Part shown: in pieces, positions 45,407-53,274 of the stretch
Layout: each line of letters begins with the position of its first letter
Numbering within the stretch: position 1 is the first letter of the stretch
DNA from: Bradyrhizobium sp. AUGA SZCCT0283
GTDB lineage: Bacteria; Pseudomonadota; Alphaproteobacteria; Rhizobiales; Xanthobacteraceae
Assembly: GCF_018130385.1 (NCBI RefSeq)
Contig: NZ_JAFCLU010000003.1
Location: forward strand, 62,001 to 126,000
Length of the DNA stretch: 64,000 bases
Reading direction: 5' to 3'
The notes under the pieces: model-generated
What the model saw: the letters and a program-made list of their open reading frames with translations, nothing else
What the model was told of the DNA's origin: nothing
Databases searched by the model: none
Position numbers and translations under genes: made by a program

Positions 45407-45862
45407 ATGAACGAATACAAGGTTGGCTATAAGAAGCCGCCCAAAGAACACCAATTCAAACCTAATCATCAAACGGCCGCCCGCCCGACTGGCGGTAAGC
45501 GAAAGGAGGATAGCCTCGACGTTGCCAGCTGGATCGACAAGCCGCTGAAGGTCAAGCGGGGCGCCAAGTCGGTCAGAATGCACCCGCACGAGGCCGCCAT
45601 GAACTCGCTCGGCAAGAGAGCCCTAAATGGCGAGCACCGGGCGGCGAAGGAGTTTCTCAAGCAATGCGAGATCGCGGGAATGCTTTCGCCGCAGCAACTG
45701 GAGAAGATGCACGGCGTGTTCGACGCACCGCGAGGTGTTGATCTCAGGGTAGCTAAAGTAATGTTCGAGACCTACGGCTTCCCGCCTTGGGAGCGGGATG
45801 AACAGGCCGCCATCGAGGCCGAAATTAAGCACGATGAGACGCGCATCGAAAAACTATACTAG
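45407..45862 (+). CDS. DUF5681-like protein, 151 aa
   Basis: A basic 151-residue protein that opens with GYKKPPKEHQFKPNHQ, the lysine/proline-rich DUF5681 signature (usually GYxxPPxxxxFKPGxSGNP-KGRP), here with a weakened second half. The body is helical (HPHEAAMNSLGKRALNGEHRAAKEFLKQC). DUF5681 proteins are typical of prophage and genomic islands in rhizobia; the function is unknown. GGAG lies eight bases before the ATG at 45407. A related gene follows 22 bases later, so they are probably one operon. Confidence 0.75.
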   Translation: MNEYKVGYKKPPKEHQFKPNHQTAARPTGGKRKEDSLDVASWIDKPLKVKRGAKSVRMHPHEAAMNSLGKRALNGEHRAAKEFLKQCEIAGMLSPQQLEKMHGVFDAPRGVDLRVAKVMFETYGFPPWERDEQAAIEAEIKHDETRIEKLY

Positions 45863-45884
45863 AAATTTTTAGAGGATTTGGACC

Positions 45885-46385
45885 ATGAATGATGCACTTA
45901 AATCTCCGCCGGGGCGCAAACCGCCCCCGGCGGAACACCAATTTCTCAAGGGAACGTCAGGCAACAAGAGAGGCCGGCCAAAAGGCTCTGTCGACCTGAA
46001 AAAGCTCACCTGCAAAGTCGCTCGAAAGAAGCATACCGTTAAGGTCGACGGCAAGATCTTGCGTAAAACGCTGCTGCAGTTGGTTATCGAGTCGACGGCC
46101 AGGCAAGCTGCCATGGGCGTGCCCTCGATGGTCGCACTCTTCGCCCAGATCCGCGCGAAGGTCAGTCCGACTCAGGACGAGGAAAAGAACGGTTTCATGC
46201 TCGCCCCGGCAGATCTGCCGAAGCAAGAGTTCATCGCGCAAGAAGAAGCTCGAAACGCCAACGCGCAAGATCCGTCGGATACGGATTACGTTAATCATAA
46301 AGTCGACGAAATGTGCAAGGCGGCCAAGGGAATCGACAGTCCCCTAGGCGAGGCCCTGTTGGCCTTCCATAGACGTTGGGGCTAG
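45885..46385 (+). CDS. DUF5681 domain protein, 166 aa
   Basis: A 166-residue protein with a clear DUF5681 start: GRKPPPAEHQFLKGTSGNKRGRPKGS (residues about 10-35), basic and likely nucleic-acid binding. A helical region follows, and then an acidic C-terminal part (ARNANAQDPSDTDYVNHKVDEM). The ATG at 45885 is preceded by AGAGGATTTGG. It is second in a row of three or four co-oriented island genes. Confidence 0.8.
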   Translation: MNDALKSPPGRKPPPAEHQFLKGTSGNKRGRPKGSVDLKKLTCKVARKKHTVKVDGKILRKTLLQLVIESTARQAAMGVPSMVALFAQIRAKVSPTQDEEKNGFMLAPADLPKQEFIAQEEARNANAQDPSDTDYVNHKVDEMCKAAKGIDSPLGEALLAFHRRWG

Positions 46386-46447
46386 CTATCCACCGGGCGA
46401 ATCGCTGGTACAGCTAGCCTTGCGGTGCGGACGCACGGGGAGGCCTG

Positions 46448-46891
46448 ATGTCATCACGTCCAAGTCTTTTTGACCTCTTCGATGCAACAAGCCTGCTGAA
46501 CCTGGAGCGGCGCCTCGCCGAGGGCAAAATTCCGACCGCTGAGGAACTGGCCGCCGTGCTGGAGGCAAATTCCGCGGAGCCACTGCCGGCATGGTTTTCC
46601 GCCTTGGTCGTAAAAAGCCTGCGCGGTGAACTGAAGAAAAAGCGTGGTCGACCAAAGGATGAGAACCCGCTTTCCAGCATTTACTTCCAATTCGCCATGG
46701 CCAAATATCATCAGTACCTACCTCGGTTGCAGAAACGCGAGCGCTCGGTTGGGCTGGGCGGATGGCCTACCCTGCGCGGCAAACCCTGGTGGCACGGACC
46801 GCCCCACGAACGTGCGGCCCGAATGGCCACGGCGCGCTGGCTTCCCCACATCGACTGGCGATCGTTTTTGAACCGCGTCTCGTCTTCATAA
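46448..46891 (+). CDS. Hypothetical island protein, 147 aa
   Basis: A 147-residue basic protein with no family I recognise. A central KKKRGRPKDENP segment is like an AT-hook or the DUF5681 GRPKG element. GGGGAGG lies four bases before the ATG at 46448. It follows the two DUF5681-type genes and precedes the ParB-methyltransferase, so it probably belongs to the same mobile block. Confidence 0.65.
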   Translation: MSSRPSLFDLFDATSLLNLERRLAEGKIPTAEELAAVLEANSAEPLPAWFSALVVKSLRGELKKKRGRPKDENPLSSIYFQFAMAKYHQYLPRLQKRERSVGLGGWPTLRGKPWWHGPPHERAARMATARWLPHIDWRSFLNRVSSS

Positions 46892-46968
46892 TAATTCCAG
46901 CCGATTTATCCTGAATGATTGCTGCGGTTGCGGGCCTTAGGACCTCCTAATTCACACAGGAGGTTACA

Positions 46969-48339
46969 ATGCCGCTGACACAACTGAACCGCCCCACCCT
47001 CGCGATCGTCTACCAAGCCGTCGATTCCCTCAAACCTCGCTCGACCAATCCCCGGACCCATTCGAAGAAGCAGATCGGCCAAATCGCTGCCGCGATACGG
47101 CGGTTTGGCTTTACCAACCCCGTGCTGGTCGACGACGCTAACGGGATCGTCGCCGGGCACGGCCGTGTGGAAGCTGCCAAAGCCGTTGGTCTCGACCAGG
47201 TTCCGACGGTACGCCTGTCGGCGATGAGCGAAGCCGAAATTCGGGCTTACGTGATCGCCGATAATCGATTGGCTGAAAATGCAGGCTGGGACCGTGAATT
47301 GCTGGGTCTTGAGCTGCAGTACCTCACCGATCTCGATGTTGATTTCGACGTTACCCTTACCGGCTTCGAGCTGCCAGAAATCGATCTGCTGATCGGCGAG
47401 CTGTCAACGGCAGGCGATAACGACCCTGCGGATGCCGCCGTTGAGGTCAGTGCCGGCCCGCCGGTCACCCGACCGGGCGAGCTTTGGCGCATCGGCAGCC
47501 ATCGGCTGATTTGCGGCGATTCGACCCGATCCGAGACCTATCAGGCCTTGCTAGGCGAGCAGCGCGCCCAGCTCGTGTTCACCGATCCGCCCTATAACGT
47601 GCCGATTGCCGGGCACGTTGGCGGCCTTGGCGCGGTCCAGCACCGCGAATTTGCGATGGCATCGGGGGAGATGTCGCCGGCCGAATTCACAGCCTTCCTG
47701 CAGACCGTATTCGGCCATCTCGCGGCCTACTCTGTCGACGGATCGATCCATTTTCAGTGCATGGACTGGCGCCATCTGCAGGAAATGTTGGCCGCCGGTA
47801 GCGCCGCGTATACCGACCTGAAAAACCTCTGCGTCTGGGTCAAAAACAACGGCGGCATGGGTTCACTGTACCGGTCGCAGCATGAACTTGTGTTCGTTTT
47901 TAAGTCGGGCACCGCGCCCCACATCAACAATGTGGAGCTCGGCAAGCACGGCCGATATCGCACGAACGTCTGGAGCTATGCTGGCGTTAACAGCTTTGGC
48001 GGCGACCGGGATGATCTGAGCCTGCATCCGACAGTTAAGCCCGTGGCCATGGTCGCGGACGCTATCCGGGATTGTTCACATCGAAAGGCCATAATTCTGG
48101 ACGCCTTCGCCGGCTCCGGCACAACGCTGATCGCAGCTGAGAAGACCGGACGCCGGGGCTATGGCATCGAGATAGATCCGGCCTACTGCGATGTCACGAT
48201 TCGCCGGCTGCACGCTGTATGCGGCTTAGACGCCGTTCTGGACGCCACCGGACAGCCCTTTGCGGAGATCGAGGCACTCAGGGCGGCGGCGGCCCCAACC
48301 CCGGTGAAAGCCGCGCCGAGGCTGGAGGGCGCAACATGA
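46969..48339 (+). CDS. ParB-like nuclease domain-DNA methyltransferase fusion
   Basis: A 456-residue fusion. Residues about 15-110 are a ParB/Srx-like domain (FTNPVLVDDANGIVAGHGR, then AKAVGLDQVPTVRL). The rest is an N4/N6 DNA methyltransferase with TDPPYNVPIAGH (motif IV) before DAFAGSGTTLIAAEKTGRRGYGIE (motif I), the beta-class order of CcrM-like enzymes. Such fusions are typical of phages and islands, where they modify DNA without a cognate nuclease. AGGAGG lies five bases before the ATG. The stop overlaps a downstream ATG as ATGA. Confidence 0.92.
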   Translation: MPLTQLNRPTLAIVYQAVDSLKPRSTNPRTHSKKQIGQIAAAIRRFGFTNPVLVDDANGIVAGHGRVEAAKAVGLDQVPTVRLSAMSEAEIRAYVIADNRLAENAGWDRELLGLELQYLTDLDVDFDVTLTGFELPEIDLLIGELSTAGDNDPADAAVEVSAGPPVTRPGELWRIGSHRLICGDSTRSETYQALLGEQRAQLVFTDPPYNVPIAGHVGGLGAVQHREFAMASGEMSPAEFTAFLQTVFGHLAAYSVDGSIHFQCMDWRHLQEMLAAGSAAYTDLKNLCVWVKNNGGMGSLYRSQHELVFVFKSGTAPHINNVELGKHGRYRTNVWSYAGVNSFGGDRDDLSLHPTVKPVAMVADAIRDCSHRKAIILDAFAGSGTTLIAAEKTGRRGYGIEIDPAYCDVTIRRLHAVCGLDAVLDATGQPFAEIEALRAAAAPTPVKAAPRLEGAT

Positions 48340-48548
48340 GGGTCACAGAGGCCGGGAGATCGCTAGCGCCCCTAGCCTCAAATGGCGCCCCCTCGGCTTC
48401 CCCACCACCGGGAGGGTCGGGTGGCGACAGCGCTAGAAGGCGTTCGACTTCCGGCGGCGACCGGCCAGCTGGCTCCTGGCGCTTTGGCATTCCGGCGACG
48501 AAGGGCATCAACTGCCTCCTGGCGACCTCAAGAATGCGCCGCAACTAG
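48336..48548 (+). CDS. Possible coupled short gene after the methyltransferase
   Basis: A 70-codon frame starts with an ATG that overlaps the methyltransferase stop (ATGA). It begins MRVTEAGRSLAP and is rich in Ser, Gly, Pro and Arg. The same overlap and a similar start (MKVNEPEE) recur after the decayed methyltransferase copy at 49720, which suggests a real downstream gene that is now shortened or damaged. Confidence 0.35.
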   Translation: MRVTEAGRSLAPLASNGAPSASPPPGGSGGDSARRRSTSGGDRPAGSWRFGIPATKGINCLLATSRMRRN

Positions 48549-48720
48549 CCCGAATTGCCTGCAACTGCCGCTCGGGGGTCTTCGCGCGGATAAGAAGGGA
48601 GCGCGGAGCAACGTGTCGCGTGTGGTCCGATGATTTTGATCCGCCAGCAGCGAGTGCTGCGCCTCGCGGAACCGTTGCCGCTGCAGACTGTTGGCTCTAG
48701 TGGGCAAGAAGGAGCGGATC

Positions 48721-48975
48721 ATGAGATACGTTTTGACCTTGCTAACAGTTGTGAATGCGTGGGGGATCATGCCGGCCAGCTCAGAAGAATGCGAACCTGG
48801 AGTAAGCCTGGCATCGTTAGACACCACCTACACGGTGGGATCGGCCCAACACCGTGGCGAGCCGGACCGGAACACAGCGTTTGTCAAAGAAGGTGAATTT
48901 GAATCTCCAGAGACGATTGCAGCAATCGAGAGAAATCGCGAGGATCGAGAGCGGACCGTGGTCATTGACCGCTAG
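48721..48975 (+). CDS. Small exported protein, 84 aa
   Basis: An 84-residue protein with a hydrophobic N-terminus (MRYVLTLLTVVNAWGIMPAS) that fits a signal peptide. The short mature part is charged, ends in a helical stretch (ETIAAIERNREDRER), and has one cysteine. The strong site GAAGGAG lies six bases before the ATG at 48721. No family is recognised. Confidence 0.6.
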   Translation: MRYVLTLLTVVNAWGIMPASSEECEPGVSLASLDTTYTVGSAQHRGEPDRNTAFVKEGEFESPETIAAIERNREDRERTVVIDR

Positions 48976-49231
48976 CCTGCCCCAGAGGTGGTGTAATTAT
49001 TCGCCGCACGTTGATGCGCAAGGCAACCGGCTTCACCACAGGTTTTAAGCTTTGCGCTTAACGGAGCTCGGAGTATCCACGTGGTCGGGTGCACAATTTC
49101 CATTGGCGACGAGTCGGGCCGACGTGTTTTGCTGGCCGCAAGTAGTACAGCTCGTGACCCACCCTAGTCCAGCAGCGGCCCGATATGCTTTGATGCGTGG
49201 CGGGCTGGAACTGAGACGCATGGGTGGCCTG

Positions 49232-49528
49232 ATGTACATATTGCTTCGAAAGTACACCAAGGTTCGTTCGGTTGCGGATGCTGCCCGCCGCGCCAAAAGC
49301 GGCATCGGTCAGATCCTAAGGGAATCGCACGGATTCAGATCTTATTATGTATTGGATGGGGGCGAAGGCGTCGGTGTCGCTGTGATGATATTCGAGGACC
49401 GCGAAAGCGCCAATGCGGCGAACGAGAAAGTACTAGAGTTTGTTCAAGCAAGCCTGTTTGACCTTAATCTTGGAGAACCCGAAATCATCGCCGGGGAAGT
49501 TTTGGTGAATATAGAATCTGATGCGTAA
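49232..49528 (+). CDS. ABM-like (dimeric alpha-beta barrel) protein, 98 aa
   Basis: A 98-residue protein matching the antibiotic-biosynthesis-monooxygenase-like fold: MYILLRKYTKVRSVAD, then GFRSYYVLDGGEGVGVAVMIFEDRESANAANE, and a C-terminal GEVLVNI strand. These proteins form dimers that bind small hydrophobic or quinone-like molecules, and some are monooxygenases. The start is uncertain; ATG 49232 after GGTGG or ATG 49220 are both possible. It stands alone among broken genes. Confidence 0.65.
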   Translation: MYILLRKYTKVRSVADAARRAKSGIGQILRESHGFRSYYVLDGGEGVGVAVMIFEDRESANAANEKVLEFVQASLFDLNLGEPEIIAGEVLVNIESDA

Positions 49529-49597
49529 TTGTTAAGGCTACTCATCCGCTACGTACGCGGCACGCGTCGAGAGGCGGCCGTAGCGCTCGCCAATAAG

Positions 49598-49800
49598 AAA
49601 AGCGGCTTAGATGCCGTTCTGGAGGCCACTGGGCAGAACTTTGCCGAGGTCGAGGCTGAGAGGGCCAGCGCAACTGCGCGCGTAGTACAAGAGGCGCCGA
49701 GGCTGGAGGCTTCTGCATGAAGGTCAACGAGCCCGAAGAGTTCGCGAACGTTCTGCCAGCCGCTGGCTCCTCTAGCCCGTCCGCTCTATCAGCCAGTTAA
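49598..49800 (+). pseudogene. 3' fragment of a second methyltransferase and its coupled gene
   Basis: Codons from 49598 to the stop at 49720 encode SGLDAVLEATGQNFAEVEAE and APRLEASA, closely matching the last 35 or so residues of the 46969 methyltransferase. The rest of the gene is missing. The stop overlaps an ATG (ATGA, 49717-49720) that begins a 27-codon frame like the one after the intact copy, ending at 49800 inside the next gene. Confidence 0.75.
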
Positions 49801-50839
49801 GCAGGCCAGCATCGATCGCGGCCTCAGACAGCCGCCCGCCGGTCCAAAGATGCAGCCCCGGTTGCGCAGGCAGGGTAAGCGGACCTGCAGCGGAATGGCA
49901 GACGAAGAAGAAGCGTTCACAACTCCCATCCCGTTGAAACCGACCAAGGTAATCATTGAGACCCGCCTGAGACGCCGTGGACTTGATCTGCACCCAGGCG
50001 GTCTCTCCTAAGAGCGGCTGGCTAAGGACCAGGTCCACATCGATCTGATCCTTTCCCAGCACGCTGGTGCGCTGCCATCCGCCCCGAGCGAAGATCAAAT
50101 CCACTAAGGTCTCGAAGTCCCGCCAATCCAGTTGCCGAATCATATGCAGGCCGGCCTCACGCAATTTGGTCGCGTGTTCGGTTGCCTGGACATGCAGCGG
50201 GTTGCGTACGCCGCGAATGCGTCGCAACAAATAATCCGCGTGTTTAACGGTACAGATGGTCATTTGATAGCTGGCGGTGCGCGTCAATGCCGAACTCAGA
50301 CTTCGCATTGTGAGCGGTTGCCCGTTCAAGCTTTTGTTGGACCACCCCGCGCGAGTCCGCCGATACCGCGGGGGTTCATCTTGATTGTCCCGATCATCCA
50401 CGAGGACGGGGCCGTCCGCGAAGGCCCACCAAAAATGGCCATCGGCCGCCGTAACCCAAAGGGTGCCGGCCGGCAGACCATAGAAATCCCTTATTTCACG
50501 CAAGCCTTGGCTCGCGCCCTGTGCCGATCGTCCTATCCCAACCAGTTGGTGACGCACCTCGTTCCAATCGCCGATCAGGCAACTGTGATGGTCGATCGAT
50601 CGATAGCCAAAGGGAAGGATACCCTCCTGCAGCGCCTTAGTAGCCCACTTTCCGTTCTCGCCGAGTTTGATGTACCTCATTGCTACAGGCTCGAACGATA
50701 CGGCCGTCCTGTCACCAACCGCCGTCGCAGCGTCAACAGCACCAGCATGCAGTAAATGCGGTGGATGAAATGCCAGGCGGCCCGGGAGCGACGGGTTGAG
50801 ATTGTCCGTCGCTGGTAGCGCGTTTTCGTCATAGTCCAT
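49772..50839 (-). CDS. Mrr-like restriction endonuclease (PD-(D/E)XK type)
   Basis: A protein of about 355 residues whose C-terminal half resembles Mrr-type PD-(D/E)XK nucleases: LDWRDFETLVDLIFARGGWQ, then GKDQIDVDLVLSQPLLGETAWVQIKS, giving the D...QxK core. The N-terminal domain begins MRYIKLGENGKW and is of unknown type, perhaps target recognition. ATG 50839 has AGAGG upstream; ATG 50680 is an alternative start. It is divergent from an Xre gene with two tandem operators between, an arrangement known for restriction genes with controller proteins. No intact partner methyltransferase adjoins it, so it may be a modification-dependent enzyme. Confidence 0.72.
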   Translation of the reverse strand: MDYDENALPATDNLNPSLPGRLAFHPPHLLHAGAVDAATAVGDRTAVSFEPVAMRYIKLGENGKWATKALQEGILPFGYRSIDHHSCLIGDWNEVRHQLVGIGRSAQGASQGLREIRDFYGLPAGTLWVTAADGHFWWAFADGPVLVDDRDNQDEPPRYRRTRAGWSNKSLNGQPLTMRSLSSALTRTASYQMTICTVKHADYLLRRIRGVRNPLHVQATEHATKLREAGLHMIRQLDWRDFETLVDLIFARGGWQRTSVLGKDQIDVDLVLSQPLLGETAWVQIKSTASQAGLNDYLGRFQRDGSCERFFFVCHSAAGPLTLPAQPGLHLWTGGRLSEAAIDAGLLNWLIERTG

Positions 50840-50932
50840 GGCAAAGCCTCTGAATTGACCTGACGGCAATTCACTTCCTTTCCGGGGGAAGTCCACCGGG
50901 TGCTGAGACAATGCAGCAAGACAGTTAAAATT

Positions 50933-50947
50933 ATCCCATTTTGGGAT
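50933..50947. promoter_or_regulatory. Xre operator 1 (ATCCCA-N3-TGGGAT)
   Basis: A perfect 15-base palindrome in the divergent spacer between the nuclease and Xre genes, 16 bases centre to centre from a second copy. Confidence 0.7.
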
Positions 50948-50948
50948 T

Positions 50949-50963
50949 ATCCGAACATGGGAT
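50949..50963. promoter_or_regulatory. Xre operator 2 (ATCCGA-N3-TGGGAT)
   Basis: An imperfect copy of the first palindrome with the same arm and spacer lengths, 15 bases before the xre ATG. The weaker site nearer the gene fits stepwise autoregulation by a controller protein. Confidence 0.65.
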
Positions 50964-50978
50964 CAGGCTGCCGCGCCG

Positions 50979-51239
50979 ATGGGAACTCGCGCGCGCAAAC
51001 TGAACAAATCAGTCCATTCCGAAGGGCAGATCGCCTTTCGTGCGCTAATGATCAATGCGCGCAAAGCCGCCGGCCTCACCCAACATGAATTGGCAGCCAG
51101 GCTCGCCAAGCCTCAGTCCTTCGTTGCCAAGTATGAGGCCGGCGAACGGCGCATTGACGTCGTGGAATTCATAGCGATCTGCCGCGAAATATCCGTCGAT
51201 TCCGTCGGAATTCTGAAAAAGCTCGTGAAAATCGTCTGA
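50979..51239 (+). CDS. Xre family regulator, controller-like
   Basis: An 86-residue helix-turn-helix protein of the Cro/CI (Xre) type. The core is MINARKAAGLTQHELAARLA, then PQSFVAKYEAGERRIDVVEF. It is little more than a DNA-binding domain, like the C proteins of restriction-modification systems. It has no good ribosome-binding site. Two tandem palindromes lie just upstream, and the nuclease gene is divergent. It probably controls itself and the nuclease. Confidence 0.85.
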   Translation: MGTRARKLNKSVHSEGQIAFRALMINARKAAGLTQHELAARLAKPQSFVAKYEAGERRIDVVEFIAICREISVDSVGILKKLVKIV

Positions 51240-51341
51240 TCATTAGAGCTCGCTTGAAAGAAGCAACATGATTGCCTCGTTTTTCGCTCGACTTCGGCCG
51301 CATACGGAGCATTGCTGGTCGCGGCAAAGGAGCCAAAGCCA

Positions 51342-51736
51342 ATGGATGCAGAAGCCAGTGAACTAACCGTACGTGACATGCGCATGCTGGACCCGATGCC
51401 GCCGCGGCTGCGCGAGGCGATGGGCGCCTATGAGGTGACCGACACCTCGCCGCTGTCGCTGGCCGCCCGCGCCGGCGAGGCCGCTGGCTAGGCGCCCTCG
51501 TCCACCGCCTTGAGAGGGTGCAGGTCGTCGACCGCCTGGGTGTAGAACTTGTCCCTGGCGAGGTCCGGATTCGTCTCGATAAGGCCGCCGGGATCGTGCG
51601 GGCGGCTGATGCCTGGGCCGGCGCGGGTTTTTCCGACAAGGCGGTGGAGATTACGCTGGATATCGAGCAACCGCTTAATGAGGCATCCACGCTCTTAAAT
51701 GCCGTGAGCCTTATTAACCGCATCACGGGCAGGTGA
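51342..51736 (+). pseudogene. Frameshifted hypothetical gene
   Basis: A frame starting at ATG 51342 (AAAGGAG nine bases upstream) runs 49 codons (MRMLDPMPPRLREAMGAYEV) to a stop at 51491. Protein-like sequence then continues in another frame (WLGALVHRLERVQVVDRLG to LNAVSLINRITGR) until 51736. The simplest reading is one gene of about 130 codons broken by a frameshift near 51480. Two overlapping genes, the second starting at GTG 51518, are the alternative. Confidence 0.4.
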
Positions 51737-52385
51737 CGCTCAAGCAGCGGTTTGCATCTCAGCCCCGCCAAGCGCCTTGCGGTTCTCGGGGTCGGAGTCG
51801 TGCCGGCGATGATACCGGTACAACCCAGGAGAAACCGGTGAAGCCATCAAACAAACAGCGCATTTGTTCTCCGAGCTTGACCCTGCGCAGGTTGAGGTCC
51901 TAAAAGGCGACCATGAAGGAACGCGAAGCGATGAAAGGTCCGCACGCGTTCTTCAACCTCCGTCAGACATAAGCGCTGCCAATTGAAAAATCGGACTTCA
52001 TGGGTCAGCGATAGAGCTCGATCCGTGAGGCGGCTTCCAGAAAATCGCCTGTTCGGTTCAGTCCAACAATGCCAGCCTGTCTAAAGCTTTAGTTAAAGTG
52101 AGCCCTCTGCGGGTGAGTGAATTAGCGCAGCGTAATCCGCCGCCGCCAGGAACACGGAGCAATACGCCTCGCCATTGCGCCTGCGTTCCTAGGGATCCGA
52201 CGCCGCTCCGGTTTTGACGGGAACCTTTTCCCTTCAAGACCATCCAAGGTGGGCAGCGAGGAAACCCGATACGACAGGTCCAGGGACCTGCGGACAGATC
52301 CGTTGGCACCGGACAATACCGAGTTCGTACACCGCGTACGTGCCTCGGGATGGGACCCTTCGAACATAACCAAGGAGGACAACCA
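51737..52385. other. 649 bases without a convincing gene
   Basis: Only short frames without ribosome-binding sites occur here. The last 20 bases supply the AAGGAGG site of the broken globin gene. No clear repeat end or RNA was recognised. Confidence 0.45.
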
Positions 52386-52935
52386 ATGGCACAGGATCTT
52401 TCGACTTCCCTCACAAGACACTGAGCGCCGTCCCGGTTGCTTTGGCGTGGGCTGATACCGCCTACGCGCAGGCCAAGGAAACCACGAAGGAAACCATGTC
52501 TGAGAAAAGTCTGTACGAGCGGCTGGGGGGCGTATTCGCCATCGCGGCGGTGGTGGATCACTTCAGTGACGCCGTCGTGAAGAACCCCGTCGTCGGCCAG
52601 AAGTCCAGAACCCGCAACTGCGGGAATGGCACACCAAGAACCTGAAAAGGTTGCCCGGCCTCAAGTTCATGCGCACGCTATGGGCCTGCAACGTTTCGGG
52701 TGGGCCCTTCCAGTTCACCGCGACCAAGCCCGGCAAGACGCCGGTTGGCCTGGAGGAGGCCCATCGGGATCTCCGTATCTCCCCGGCCGAATTCGATGAG
52801 GTCGCAGCCGAACTTGGACGGACGCTGGACTTCGCCAAGGTCCCGAAACGCGAGAAGGCCGAAGTCCTGGCAGCTTTTGCAGCCCACAAGGACGAGGTCA
52901 CGACCGGCTACGTCGCGGCCGCCAGGCGCGGCTGA
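52386..52935 (+). pseudogene. Truncated hemoglobin, frameshifted
   Basis: The gene encodes a group 1 truncated globin with an apparent N-terminal export sequence. SLYERLGGVFAIAAVVDHF is read from 52502, and the later half NPQLREWHTKNLKRLPGLKF to KDEVTTGYVAAARRG is in another frame. Loss of one A in the codon after QKS (52607) explains the shift. A second shift, a lost T near 52400, separates the ATG at 52386 (after AAGGAGG) from the signal-like part (VPVALAWADTAYAQA). Such proteins bind heme and O2 or NO. This copy should be inactive unless the shifts are sequencing errors. Confidence 0.8.
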
Positions 52936-52958
52936 AGCTGCCGTACCGCCCAGACGAT

Positions 52959-52982
52959 CCCGCTCAGCTAAAGCTGGGCGGG
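52959..52982 (+). terminator. Hairpin after the globin pseudogene
   Basis: The arms CCCGCTCAGCT and AGCTGGGCGGG (one wobble) form an 11-base-pair stem 24 bases after the globin stop. No U tract follows, so it is only a possible terminator. Confidence 0.45.
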
Positions 52983-53274
52983 AAGTGTTGCTGCGCCACG
53001 ACTAGATGACCGGATAAAACTACAAGCTGCGGTGCAATGAGTCTGTTTCTGGCACCTGCAGCACCGGCTGTCGCGCGGGCTCGCGGCGGCCCCGCCGGGG
53101 CCGGAATCCTTGTCAGGCTTTCAGGCTTTCATGCATTCAAATACACGCTGCGTTAGTTGCCGGCGCTCGCCTGGCGAGCTAGTCTCACATGCAACCTGGG
53201 GGACCCTCGCACTCGCCGCGACATCGGTGCCTGCGCGCCGGCGATGGACCCGATCCTTGCCGGAGTGAGCTCCT
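52983..53274. other. Non-coding spacer
   Basis: The 292 bases between the globin hairpin and the next gene show no gene. A short tandem copy of CAGGCTTT lies at about 53115. The region probably contains the promoter of the 53275 gene. Confidence 0.4.

Noticed and set aside
52085..52200. Possible transposon end near AATTAGCGCAGCGTAATCCGCC
   Set aside because: It feels like a recurrent rhizobial sequence, but no inverted partner or transposase is present.
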